From NCBI RefSeq assembly GCF_001721045.1, contig NZ_MDER01000064.1, positions 19,284 through 83,283 on the forward strand: DNA of 64,000 nucleotides, in the 5' to 3' direction. Within the stretch, counting starts at the first letter, position 1. Every line of letters begins with the position of its first letter. A program made the translations under genes and the position numbers. Shown piece by piece: positions 25,930-33,850 of the stretch. The DNA comes from Paenibacillus nuruki. GTDB taxonomy: Bacteria > Bacillota > Bacilli > Paenibacillales > Paenibacillaceae. Below the pieces are notes generated by a model. It did not search any database and was not told where the DNA came from. It saw nothing but the letters and a program-made list of their open reading frames with translations.

Positions 25930-27534
25930 ATGAAAAAGAGGCAGATAGGTATAAGTATATTATCGGTAATGTTATTGGGATGGAGCCAGATTCCTGCTCA
26001 CGTAGATGCTGCTTCTACGTCTTATCAAGCATCTAGCGACTTTGCTACCACACAAGGGCAACATAATTGGCATTATCAACAAGGGTCTGGCAATACATAC
26101 TCTAATCTCACTTATAATACGGGTGCGAGTCGTTGGGATTTGAATCAAAGTTATCCATGGGTTTCTGCTAATGCTCAGCATCCCGGCAATACTGCTGATG
26201 CTGTTCGTACATGGATATCTCCAGGTACAGGCACGATCACGATCTCTGGAAGTATCACTAAAGGCTCCGCAGATGGCGATGGTATCCAAGCTACGATCAA
26301 AAAAGACAACACTACTTTGTGGACGCAAAAAATTACAACGACTGCTGACCAAAACCCTACCGGAGTTACTCAAATTCCAGTGGTCAAAGGCACACAAATT
26401 CATTTTATGATCAATAAAGTACAGTCGATCAGCTTCGATCACACCCTATGGAATCCAACGATTACGTATACCACTCCAGACAATCCGTATCTATCGATAG
26501 TCGATTTTGGAGCTATCCCCAATGACAGCAAAGATGATTACGCTGCGATTACCAAAACAATTACAGAAGCTAAAAAACAAGGAAAAGAAGTCTATGTACC
26601 GGCAGGCAATTTTACACTAAGTCAAATTCTTAAAGTAGATAGTGTAGCCATTCATGGAGAATCTCAAGATAGCTCTATCCTGACTTCTACTGATCCTAAC
26701 AATGGCTCGATTGATCTGTCTGGAACCAGCCCTGCTCTTCGCAAATTGACTCATACGTATCAGACGACTGTTGAACGTGGTAATGGTGCGAATGAGAAAA
26801 ACAGTATTACTGTACATGGTGCAACTAACTTCACGATTGATCATGTGACTGTAGACAAATCGAGTGCTGCCGGAATGTTAATAAGAGGTCAAGCTAATCA
26901 AGGAACGATTACAAATAACATTGTACAAGACACAGGAGCAGATGGTATTCATACAACTGATGGGAGTTATAATATTACGATTGCAAATAATAAGGTCAAT
27001 CGTACTCTGGACGATATGATTGCTGTTGTTAGCTACGGTGATGATAAAGATAGCTCAGGCAAATTACTACCTACTCATGACGTAAAAATTCTTAACAATC
27101 AAGTTAATGGTAGTACAGAAGCACGGGGTATTTCTGTTGTAGGCGGTCATGATGTATTGATTGAAGGGAACTCTATTCAAAATACTTACATGGCTGGAAT
27201 TTTAGTGGCTACAGAAGCGGGCGATTATAATACTCAAGATGTCAATCAAGTTACTGTTAACAACAACACACTAAATTCTACTGCTACTAATCTAGGCGGT
27301 GGTCATCCAAGCCTTTTGGTAACTACAGGACCGGGAAAAATCGATAATGTAACATTTAATGATAATACAATTAGTGAAGCAGGTAAGTATGTTTTCGGTA
27401 CATTAGGTAGCGGAACGATGGGTACAATTAATTTTAATCGCAATAATATTATTGGAACAGGAAAAAGTGGACTATATATTTTTAAAAATGGGAACGTATT
27501 CGTAGATGGAGAAAAAAAGGTACTTACTAAATAA
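25930..27534 (+). CDS. Secreted right-handed beta-helix protein (pectate-lyase-like)
   Basis: A 534-residue exported protein. Residues 1-25 are a signal peptide (ILSVMLLGWSQIPAHVDA). A beta-rich, carbohydrate-binding-module-like domain spans ~30-180. A pectate-lyase-3/GH28-like parallel beta-helix then starts with VDFGAIPNDSKDDYAAITKTITEAKKQGKEVYVPAG and continues through repeated NNxVxxT-type coils (NITIANNKVNRT, VKILNNQVNGS, VLIEGNSIQNT, VTVNNNTLNS). ATG at 25930 has AGGGGG seven bases upstream; an earlier in-frame ATG at 25888 would hide the signal peptide. It probably acts on or binds plant or surface polysaccharide; the catalytic class is not determined. Confidence 0.8.
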   Translation: MKKRQIGISILSVMLLGWSQIPAHVDAASTSYQASSDFATTQGQHNWHYQQGSGNTYSNLTYNTGASRWDLNQSYPWVSANAQHPGNTADAVRTWISPGTGTITISGSITKGSADGDGIQATIKKDNTTLWTQKITTTADQNPTGVTQIPVVKGTQIHFMINKVQSISFDHTLWNPTITYTTPDNPYLSIVDFGAIPNDSKDDYAAITKTITEAKKQGKEVYVPAGNFTLSQILKVDSVAIHGESQDSSILTSTDPNNGSIDLSGTSPALRKLTHTYQTTVERGNGANEKNSITVHGATNFTIDHVTVDKSSAAGMLIRGQANQGTITNNIVQDTGADGIHTTDGSYNITIANNKVNRTLDDMIAVVSYGDDKDSSGKLLPTHDVKILNNQVNGSTEARGISVVGGHDVLIEGNSIQNTYMAGILVATEAGDYNTQDVNQVTVNNNTLNSTATNLGGGHPSLLVTTGPGKIDNVTFNDNTISEAGKYVFGTLGSGTMGTINFNRNNIIGTGKSGLYIFKNGNVFVDGEKKVLTK

Positions 27535-27564
27535 TTAAAGACTGCATTACATTCACCATTAAAT

Positions 27565-27612
27565 AAAAAGGAACCTTTGCTCCCTAAGAGGAGGACAAAG
27601 GTTCTTTTTTTA
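27565..27612. terminator. Bidirectional terminator
   Basis: AAAAAGGAACCTTTG pairs with CAAAGGTTCTTTTT around a 16-base loop and is followed by a T run. It separates the convergent beta-helix and excalibur genes. Confidence 0.85.
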
Positions 27613-27635
27613 TTTTAATATAAAAAAGCTATAGA

Positions 27636-27887
27636 CTATTCGCAAGCTACGCCGTCTTTATCACGATCTAATTTTAAACGGTATCCTGGCTCTCCTTTAT
27701 ACAAAGGCGCTTTACCTGCTTTGCGAACAGCGCTACAGTTTTTGTAAAAGACTGTTTTGGATTTGGTATTCACATAACTTCCAGCTTGACTGGATTGTGC
27801 TTGAACCGTTGGTGCAACAGCTACTGTTAATCCTGCTAATAATGATAATGCGATTAATCCTGAACATGCTTTGTTCATTTTTTTCAT
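27636..27887 (-). CDS. Secreted excalibur calcium-binding domain protein
   Basis: An 83-residue protein: a signal peptide to about residue 30 (ALSLLAGLTVAVAPTVQAQ) and one excalibur domain. The domain has the FYKNCSAVRKAGKAPLYKGEPGY motif and ends in DRDKDGVACE, the calcium-loop signature with a disulfide between the two cysteines. Such domains occur in surface nucleases and small exported proteins. AAAGGGG lies before the ATG. Function unknown. Confidence 0.88.
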   Translation of the reverse strand: MKKMNKACSGLIALSLLAGLTVAVAPTVQAQSSQAGSYVNTKSKTVFYKNCSAVRKAGKAPLYKGEPGYRLKLDRDKDGVACE

Positions 27888-27995
27888 GAGTATACCCCTT
27901 TACATTATAAGTGTTATTATACTTTTTTGGTACTATATGGATTATATCGGAGAGTTAGTTAAATTGTTTAGTTTAATTTATAAGTTACTTTCAAA

Positions 27996-28042
27996 AAATA
28001 AAAAGCATACCTTATGATGGACAAGCCACATTGGTATGCTTT
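27996..28042 (-). terminator. Terminator of the ADP-ribose cluster
   Basis: On the minus strand, AAAGCATACC pairs with GGTATGCTTT around 21 bases and runs into TTTTTATTTTTT. It ends the Nudix-NADAR-PARG operon. Confidence 0.75.
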
Positions 28043-28097
28043 GGGATATATAAGACTTGAACTTTATCTATGGAGATTGGCTGAATCCATACGCTCA

Positions 28098-29039
28098 TTA
28101 TAGTGAAAATGCTTTCTCAAAAGCTTGAATAACATGCTTCTTGGGGGATCGATCATACACAGCAAAAACAATCTGTTTAAATAAGAGTGCATATTTTTCT
28201 TCTAGTAGCACTTGACGGAACCACGCTGCTACTTCGTGCGGATCATTGCGAAATACACCACATCCGAATGCCCCTAATACCAGATACTCGTCTCCCTGCT
28301 CTGCGGCTACAGCCAAAATATAGCGAATACGTTCTAACATCACTTCACTGATTCGATCTACATTTGCAGGTTCACGTTCTCTGACTACACCTGCATTAAC
28401 AGCTGGTGCAGTAATCATAGATACTTGATAGGTCTGTGCTCTCAGCGAACCATCGTCTTCCCGAAAGACCGTTACTTGTGGTGAGTAGATCATATAGTCT
28501 GAATACAGACAACTTTTTTGCTTACGATTATAATCATACATTTCAGTCATTTGAATCTGACTCGGATACAGAGAAGATGAACGTGCTAGACTTTCTTCTT
28601 GCGCCTGACTTCCTCCTAGAAAGCCACCACCAGGATTACGTGCAGAAGCAAAGTTTAGACAAGCGACTTTGTCACGTTGTTGTCTCATGGTTAGTTGTTC
28701 AGCTGCTTTGAGCGTTGAATAAGGATTTACAATAATCTTTGACGCACAGCGCTCATCATCCGACAATGACGACTCTTCCGGTTGTAATAAATCTGCTATA
28801 TTTAGATTTCCTATATGAGTTGTATGTTGTAAAAGAGTGTTGATCTTTGCGACTGCTTTTTCTTTGACTGTTGATAATTTTTCAGGTGTATACAGAACAG
28901 AATAATTGATAGTATATTCAATCTCTGACTTGATCTCAATCTCTTTACCTGATAATACTTTGTAATGACCTTGTTCTAAAATATCTAATGTTTCTTGCGC
29001 CCACTTGGAGCGAACTTCTCGTGATGTCATGATTGGCAA
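28098..29039 (-). CDS. Microbial-type poly(ADP-ribose) glycohydrolase (TIGR02452)
   Basis: A 313-residue protein of the bacterial PARG family (TIGR02452). The catalytic signature is CLNFASARNPGGGFLGG followed by QEESLARSS: GGG at 137-139 and the Gln-Glu-Glu of QEES at 147-150, where the second Glu is the catalytic acid in known PARGs. LGAFGCGVFRNDPHEVA is the C-terminal ADP-ribose-binding loop. The enzyme would release ADP-ribose from ADP-ribosylated targets. It is third in the Nudix-NADAR-PARG operon with a 22-base gap and AAGGAG upstream. Activity is inferred from motifs. Confidence 0.88.
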   Translation of the reverse strand: MPIMTSREVRSKWAQETLDILEQGHYKVLSGKEIEIKSEIEYTINYSVLYTPEKLSTVKEKAVAKINTLLQHTTHIGNLNIADLLQPEESSLSDDERCASKIIVNPYSTLKAAEQLTMRQQRDKVACLNFASARNPGGGFLGGSQAQEESLARSSSLYPSQIQMTEMYDYNRKQKSCLYSDYMIYSPQVTVFREDDGSLRAQTYQVSMITAPAVNAGVVREREPANVDRISEVMLERIRYILAVAAEQGDEYLVLGAFGCGVFRNDPHEVAAWFRQVLLEEKYALLFKQIVFAVYDRSPKKHVIQAFEKAFSL

Positions 29040-29061
29040 CTCCTTACTTCTCTATTTCTAG

Positions 29062-29562
29062 TTAGACTTGAGACAATAAATCTTCTCGCAGTTGTGTTAA
29101 AACTTCGCCCAGCCAATTCGTTCCCCGCCATGTTGCTCGCTGATGGATACGAGGATCATCTTCAGATAATCCAATACCCCAGATACGATCAGTTGGACTG
29201 GCTTCGACTAAAGTCTGTCCGGCTGTGGCTAACAGTACCAGTAATAACTCCGGGTTCTGCGTAAACTTGGCATGATTGCCACGGTATACGATATTTTTGG
29301 CTTCTCGATTCCAAAGCTCATCATCAAATCGTTGAATCTGTCTGCCTAACGCTTTTTGCTGACGCGGATGGTCCGCTTGTAAAATACGTGCAGCGATATC
29401 CCGATCACCGAATAATTGCGCTTTGCCATACATCATATATTGTTCTGCTGATGTAAATTGCTGCCCTTCCAACTCAAAAGAAGCTGGATACCACTGAGAG
29501 AATGGAGAGGCATCTCGGTAAAAAAATAAAAAGCGTTCAGATTGAGAGCTTGATCTACTCAT
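29062..29562 (-). CDS. NADAR-family protein (YbiA-like)
   Basis: A 166-residue NADAR domain (YbiA/RibX-like N-glycosidase fold). Conserved stretches are FLFFYRDASPFSQWYPASFELEGQQFTSAEQYMMYGKAQLFGD at the start, IVYRGNHAKFTQNPEL, LVEASPTDRIWGIGL and RGTNWLGEVL at the end. Family members split N-glycosidic bonds in riboflavin precursors, and some reverse guanine ADP-ribosylation as DarT-type antitoxins. Being between a Nudix regulator and a PARG favours an ADP-ribose role here. AAGAGGAAT lies before the ATG. No DarT-like toxin is visible in the window. Confidence 0.88.
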   Translation of the reverse strand: MSRSSSQSERFLFFYRDASPFSQWYPASFELEGQQFTSAEQYMMYGKAQLFGDRDIAARILQADHPRQQKALGRQIQRFDDELWNREAKNIVYRGNHAKFTQNPELLLVLLATAGQTLVEASPTDRIWGIGLSEDDPRIHQRATWRGTNWLGEVLTQLREDLLSQV

Positions 29563-29592
29563 TGTATGATTCCTCTTTTCTTGATCCAGACG

Positions 29593-30519
29593 TTATTTGA
29601 TGACCTCTTCCCAAGCGGGACGAAAACGAAACAGTTGGGACGGTCGATGTCCTGCATCTTTGGTATATTCATTCGTAGCTACGACTTGTGAAGCGATTTT
29701 ACGGCGAAATGCAGGTGCTAATAACTCTCGATCCAAAATAATTTCATAGACTTGTTGTAATGCAGATAATGTAAATAACGGTGGCATCAAATTAAAAGCA
29801 ATATCGGTATACTCAATTTTGCTACGCAAACGTTCTACACCATAAGCAATCATTTTGGCATGATCAAAAGCGATTCCTTCGCTCTCTATTACTTCCCAGC
29901 GTACATCGTTGATCGTACCTCGATAGACATGAGTGACTCGAACCAAGCCAGATAGATGGTGTTCTCCATGCTGTAAATGAATACGAATATCCCGCTCAAT
30001 CTCGCATCCATCGGGTAAACGTACTTTCTTTTCTTGCATAATCTGATAATTAAGCTTAAACCATCTTGCATCGTCTGCGTCTTCTCCCGCTTGTACTTGC
30101 TGAGTTGTAGAATCGACCAGTGCCATGTAAGAACAACTGATTACCCGTGTGCGAGGATCACGATTCACTTCGCCCCATGTGTATAATTGCTCCATATAGA
30201 TGTGCTCCAGATTCGTTTCACTCCGCAATTCCCGAGCCGCCGCTTCATCCAGACTTTCGTCGATAGATACGAACCCACCCGGTAATGCCCATTGCCCCAT
30301 ATATGGATGTTCACCACGTTGAATCATCAGCAACTGCAATGACTTTTCTGGTAATTTGCGATAGTTATCTTGCTCTTGATTCATCACTGTAAAAATCAGC
30401 ATATCGACTGTAGCTGAAGGTCGATCATATATACCAGCATCATATTGTTCCAGAAATTGTTCTTCTGTAAGACCTTTATGGTTAAGAATGGGCGTCGCAT
30501 CAGTTGGCGAATCAGACAT
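29593..30519 (-). CDS. Nudix-domain regulator, NrtR-like
   Basis: A 308-residue protein with an N-terminal Nudix domain (~35-170) and a C-terminal winged-helix part (~225-305, ending FRRKIASQVVATNEYTKDAGHRPSQLFRF). The Nudix box at 82-104 keeps RE but has RSETN where REUxEExG is expected, so one catalytic Glu is Ser and the Gly is Asn. That degeneracy and the layout match NrtR regulators, which sense ADP-ribose and repress NAD genes. It heads the operon with NADAR and PARG genes. Regulation of this operon by ADP-ribose is inference. GGAGG lies upstream of the ATG. Confidence 0.85.
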   Translation of the reverse strand: MSDSPTDATPILNHKGLTEEQFLEQYDAGIYDRPSATVDMLIFTVMNQEQDNYRKLPEKSLQLLMIQRGEHPYMGQWALPGGFVSIDESLDEAAARELRSETNLEHIYMEQLYTWGEVNRDPRTRVISCSYMALVDSTTQQVQAGEDADDARWFKLNYQIMQEKKVRLPDGCEIERDIRIHLQHGEHHLSGLVRVTHVYRGTINDVRWEVIESEGIAFDHAKMIAYGVERLRSKIEYTDIAFNLMPPLFTLSALQQVYEIILDRELLAPAFRRKIASQVVATNEYTKDAGHRPSQLFRFRPAWEEVIK

Positions 30520-30542
30520 AAATATAACCTCCGTATTAGAAT

Positions 30543-30650
30543 TAGCTATTATTAGTATTTACGTTTATTGGTTAAATGTGTTCAGCAAAATAAATCAGAT
30601 ATATGTTCGAATGATATTCACTCTTTGTTATTAACATATAGTTATTATTA
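30543..30650. promoter_or_regulatory. Repeated 12-mer upstream of the Nudix operon
   Basis: TAGCTATTATTA (30543-30554) and TAGTTATTATTA (30639-30650) are direct repeats with one mismatch, about 96 bases apart, in the promoter region of the Nudix-NADAR-PARG operon. They could be operator sites for the Nudix regulator. The region is AT-rich, so chance is possible. Confidence 0.3.
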
Positions 30651-30694
30651 ATCAAAAATAATCTCCAAGTCAACACTAATCATAAAATAACCAA

Positions 30695-30724
30695 AAAGAC
30701 TTTCCCTAGATAACAGAGAAAGCC
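30695..30724 (-). terminator. Terminator after small membrane protein gene
   Basis: On the minus strand, GGCTTTCTC pairs with GGGAAAGTC (G-U pairs allowed) and is followed by TTTTT. It lies about 28 bases beyond the stop of the 36-residue gene at 30752. Confidence 0.55.
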
Positions 30725-30751
30725 TATAGTGTAAAATATCAAATCTACCGT

Positions 30752-30862
30752 TTATTTACGTTGATTACGCTTATTTTTACGATTCGTTTGGATCGTCATA
30801 AAACCAAAAATAATAAAGACCACTCCTGCACCTACAAGCATTTGTATCAAAAAATCCATCAT
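30752..30862 (-). CDS. Small single-pass membrane protein (36 aa)
   Basis: A short gene missed by length cut-offs. The product starts MMDFLIQMLVGAGVVFII, one hydrophobic helix (residues 4-23), and ends in the strongly basic tail RKNKRNQRK. That gives a clear N-out or N-in topology with a cytoplasmic positive tail. GAGG lies four bases before the first ATG and seven before the second (30859), so the second may be used. It has its own terminator. The hydrophobic-plus-basic pattern is common in small regulatory membrane proteins and in type I toxins; function unknown. Confidence 0.6.
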   Translation of the reverse strand: MMDFLIQMLVGAGVVFIIFGFMTIQTNRKNKRNQRK

Positions 30863-30894
30863 TTCACCTCAAGCTTAGTCGTTATGTATACAGC

Positions 30895-31224
30895 TTACTT
30901 TACACTTAACCGATTACGCAGTACTTGCCACACTTTTATTAGAAAATATGCTGTAATATAGCAACCTATTAATGATACAAAAAAAGAATCTGTTTTAAAA
31001 TATACTTTCTCTGTATGCATAGTGATAAACCATAGATTCTCATATCCTGTCAGATCATCACTTGTCTGCAATGTTAAAAAAGAAGAAAACTGACCAAACT
31101 GATACTGCTTTACAATATCTGAAGGGAAATTTCGCGTTATATGTACTCTATTAGGTATTAACATAAACAGTAACATCACAATTACAGTCACTAGCCAAAC
31201 TCTTTTATGATCAAAAAAAGTCAT
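30895..31224 (-). CDS. Hypothetical membrane protein
   Basis: A 109-residue protein with two hydrophobic helices, at about 9-25 (VWLVTVIVMLLFMLIPN) and 80-100 (FFVSLIGCYITAYFLIKVW), and an extracytoplasmic loop between them. The C terminus is basic (RNRLSVK). ATG at 31224 has AAAGGAGG five bases upstream; an earlier in-frame start at 31272 lacks one. The small membrane protein at 30752 follows in the same direction after a 32-base gap. I do not recognise the family. Confidence 0.6.
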   Translation of the reverse strand: MTFFDHKRVWLVTVIVMLLFMLIPNRVHITRNFPSDIVKQYQFGQFSSFLTLQTSDDLTGYENLWFITMHTEKVYFKTDSFFVSLIGCYITAYFLIKVWQVLRNRLSVK

Positions 31225-31271
31225 ATTGTCCTCCTTTCCTATCAAACGTGTAATATAAACATTGTAGACCA

Positions 31272-31322
31272 AATAAAAAAGCCTGAAACATTATGACTCT
31301 CTCGCGATCGCAAATGGTTAGG
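31272..31322 (-). terminator. Terminator after TetR gene
   Basis: On the minus strand, AGCCTAA-side and TTCAGGCT-side arms close a large loop containing the palindrome GCGATCGC, followed by TTTTTTA. Weak but well placed. Confidence 0.5.
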
Positions 31323-31345
31323 CTATAGTTATAAGGTTATATACT

Positions 31346-31921
31346 TCATTTGTTCAAAATCCTTAACGTGGTATCTATAATATCTGTTAATTTCTGCTGA
31401 TCTACAGCTGTTTTCACTGTGGTACGTAGACCTAACCAGGCATTCATAAAATAGTGAGCCAGCAGTTCAGCATCAAGGTCTGCTTGGATCTCTCCACTTC
31501 CTTGACCTGCCACCAGTAGATCCAACAAACATTGTTCAGTGTGTGTATAAGCACCTTCTACTAATGCAGAGACTTCAGGATCGAGTGTACCTAATTCTAC
31601 ACCAGAATTCACCATTAGACAGCCTTTCGGTAATGCTTGATTATCGACCGTTGTTTCCAGAAATATACGAATGATATCTGTAACAGGAACTTGCCGTTCC
31701 AATAAATGTTGCAGTCGTTGGGACTGAAGAAGTTGATAGCGTTGCAGCGCTTGAATAAACAGCGCATGTTTATCTCCAAATGTATCATAGATACTTCTGC
31801 GATGAATCCCCATCGTATCAACCAATTCTTGCATTGACGTCTTCTCATAACCTTGGGACCAGAATAGATACATCGCTTTATCGAGTACTTCATTAATTTC
31901 AAATTCTTTATGTCTTGCCAT
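31346..31921 (-). CDS. TetR/AcrR-family regulator (YxaF/LmrA-like)
   Basis: A 191-residue TetR-family repressor. The HTH domain (5-55) reads VLDKAMYLFWSQGYEKTSMQELVDTMGIHRRSIYDTFGDKHALF. The C-terminal TetR_C_16-like part contains KGCLMVNSGVELGTLDPEVSALVE, a stretch typical of the YxaF/LmrA group that senses electrophiles or flavonoids. ATG at 31921 has GAGG eight bases upstream. A palindrome of the type AGAACGATCATTCT occurs at the two SDR/OYE promoters 4-5 kb away; control of those by this protein is a testable guess. Confidence 0.85.
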   Translation of the reverse strand: MARHKEFEINEVLDKAMYLFWSQGYEKTSMQELVDTMGIHRRSIYDTFGDKHALFIQALQRYQLLQSQRLQHLLERQVPVTDIIRIFLETTVDNQALPKGCLMVNSGVELGTLDPEVSALVEGAYTHTEQCLLDLLVAGQGSGEIQADLDAELLAHYFMNAWLGLRTTVKTAVDQQKLTDIIDTTLRILNK

Positions 31922-32051
31922 TGTTCTCACCTCGCTTATTTAGTATACATTGAAGTGAATGATCAGCAAACGTGAGATTGATCCCAACTCATTCCTAACA
32001 GAAACTGTTGAATCTTTAAGATCATAGTATTGATCTTTAAAAATTATGATA

Positions 32052-32588
32052 TTATTCTTCAAAATCCAGATAATAATAGATATCAGAATTGCCTCGTTCA
32101 GATGTAAAATAGTAATCTCTTGTATTCAAACCGCCGATTTCAAAACCATATTTTAAATAGAATTTATTTGCAGCAAGATTATATGATTGGGCAATAGTAC
32201 TCAAGCCTTTACAATTTTTTTCTTTGGATACGACTATTCCCAAATCAAGCATATCTGTAGAGACACCACTTCTACGATAGTTTTGATTTACTTTCAGATC
32301 ACTAAGATAACAATACTTATTCCAATGGATCTCAAACACAGCGAGTCCAACACAGATATCCTGATCAAAGGCAGCTATAGCAAAACCATTCTGATAGATT
32401 TTGGCAAATGAATAATCTTCTTCTGGAAATGTTTTCTCCTGCGTCTGATCAAAGTACTTTTCTTGATACTCCCATTGATCATTAGGCTTGGTCACGACTA
32501 ATTCACCGAATATCTGAAAGGTCTCATTAGGTAATTGCAAAGAATCTTTGGTTGCTTCTGTAATCAATTCAATTCTTATATGATTCAA
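32052..32588 (-). CDS. GNAT-family N-acetyltransferase
   Basis: A 178-residue acetyltransferase. The acetyl-CoA motif A reads YLSDLKVNQNYRRSGVSTDMLDLGI, with the phosphate loop NYRRSGVS in place of the usual Q/RxxGxG/A. Motif B includes NLAANKFYLKYGFEIGG. The segment KIYQNGFAIAAFDQDICVGLAVFE resembles streptothricin acetyltransferase-type enzymes. TTG at 32588 has AAGGAGG seven bases upstream. Substrate not determined; drug acetylation is one possibility. Confidence 0.8.
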   Translation of the reverse strand: MNHIRIELITEATKDSLQLPNETFQIFGELVVTKPNDQWEYQEKYFDQTQEKTFPEEDYSFAKIYQNGFAIAAFDQDICVGLAVFEIHWNKYCYLSDLKVNQNYRRSGVSTDMLDLGIVVSKEKNCKGLSTIAQSYNLAANKFYLKYGFEIGGLNTRDYYFTSERGNSDIYYYLDFEE

Positions 32589-32647
32589 TTTGTAGCCTCC
32601 TTCGATCTCTAACTATTCAGCTTCCAGAGTCCACAAAACTGAACGTA

Positions 32648-33661
32648 TCAGAATTGTATAATAACTTTACCTTTTGGTCGACCATTAGCTACAAGCTCTA
32701 ACGCATAATTGATATCGTTGATCGTAAATGTCTGCGGATGAAGAAGTGGAACAATATGATTGGTTTCAACGATTTGAGTAATTTCTTTCAATTGTGTACC
32801 GTCTGAGCGGACAAAGATAAATCGATATTGTATGTCTTTCTTCTTCGCTTTGTTATCATATCTTGCACCAACAGCACCAAAAAGCTTTTGTTTCCACCAA
32901 GGAAAGCCACGATCTTCTGCAAAACGTTTGTTAGGCCCGGTACGAAGAGAAAGTAATCGTCCGCCACGCTTCATAATTTGTAATTCATTATCGAACTCTT
33001 CCGGTCCTAAAGCATCGATCACATGATCAATATTCGTTAGAACGTCTACATAATTTTCTTTCGTATAATCTAAATATTGATCTGCACCAATCTGTAACGT
33101 ACGTTCGCGTGTCTGTGCATTGCCGCTTACAATAACTTTTAATCCCATAGCTTTGGCGATAGGTACAGCGATTTGTCCAAAACTACCAGATCCACCGGGA
33201 ATAAACACAGACTGCCCTGATTTTGCTTCTAGTTCTTCATGTAGCCCTTGATAAGCAGTAAGTCCTGTCAATGCTACCGCTGAAGCTTCTGCATAAGACA
33301 AATTTTTGGGCATGGGTGCAATAGCCGCCGCATCTACAGCTACATACTCGGCGAATGCGCCTATTTTTTTCAAAGGTAACCGTGTGTAAATATCATCGCC
33401 TACCTGAAATTCACGTACATTTTTACCTACTTTTTCAATCACACCTGCTAATTCATTACCGATTGTCAGTGGAAAAGGATAGTCTTGAATTAATTTGACA
33501 CTACCTGTTATGATTAACATTTCTAGTGGATTCACAGCGGCAGCTTTGACTTTGACCAGCACTTCATGATCTTCAATATCTGGAATCGAAATCGTATTCA
33601 CTTGTGCTTCTATTTGCTTGGAATACTTGCTGATCTGAGCAGCTTTCATTGTTTTGTTCAT
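32648..33661 (-). CDS. Zinc-independent MDR oxidoreductase (quinone/enal reductase type)
   Basis: A 337-residue medium-chain dehydrogenase/reductase. It has a GroES-like N-terminal domain (IEAQVNTISIPDIEDHEVLVKVKAAAVNP), the GNELAGVIEKVG loop and a Rossmann domain with the glycine motif SVFIPGGSGSFGQIAVPIAKAMG. The zinc ligands of alcohol dehydrogenases are absent, so a zeta-crystallin-type quinone or enone reductase is likely. The start is uncertain: ATG at 33661 has AAGGA about 13 bases upstream, while GTG at 33673 directly abuts it. It lies near OYE and SDR genes of related chemistry. Confidence 0.85.
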   Translation of the reverse strand: MNKTMKAAQISKYSKQIEAQVNTISIPDIEDHEVLVKVKAAAVNPLEMLIITGSVKLIQDYPFPLTIGNELAGVIEKVGKNVREFQVGDDIYTRLPLKKIGAFAEYVAVDAAAIAPMPKNLSYAEASAVALTGLTAYQGLHEELEAKSGQSVFIPGGSGSFGQIAVPIAKAMGLKVIVSGNAQTRERTLQIGADQYLDYTKENYVDVLTNIDHVIDALGPEEFDNELQIMKRGGRLLSLRTGPNKRFAEDRGFPWWKQKLFGAVGARYDNKAKKKDIQYRFIFVRSDGTQLKEITQIVETNHIVPLLHPQTFTINDINYALELVANGRPKGKVIIQF

Positions 33662-33850
33662 GTATGAGTACACATCCTTTTTAAATTCATTTTAGAATTT
33701 ATGTTTTTAGTCGCATTATACAAATATATACTATTTATGTTAAATAATCCTATTTATACTTATTAAAATATTGAATAATAGAGAGCGTACATGGTTTAAA
33801 TTGTACGCTCTCTTTAAGCAGATCAAAGGAATGACTGTGTTACTTTTTTT

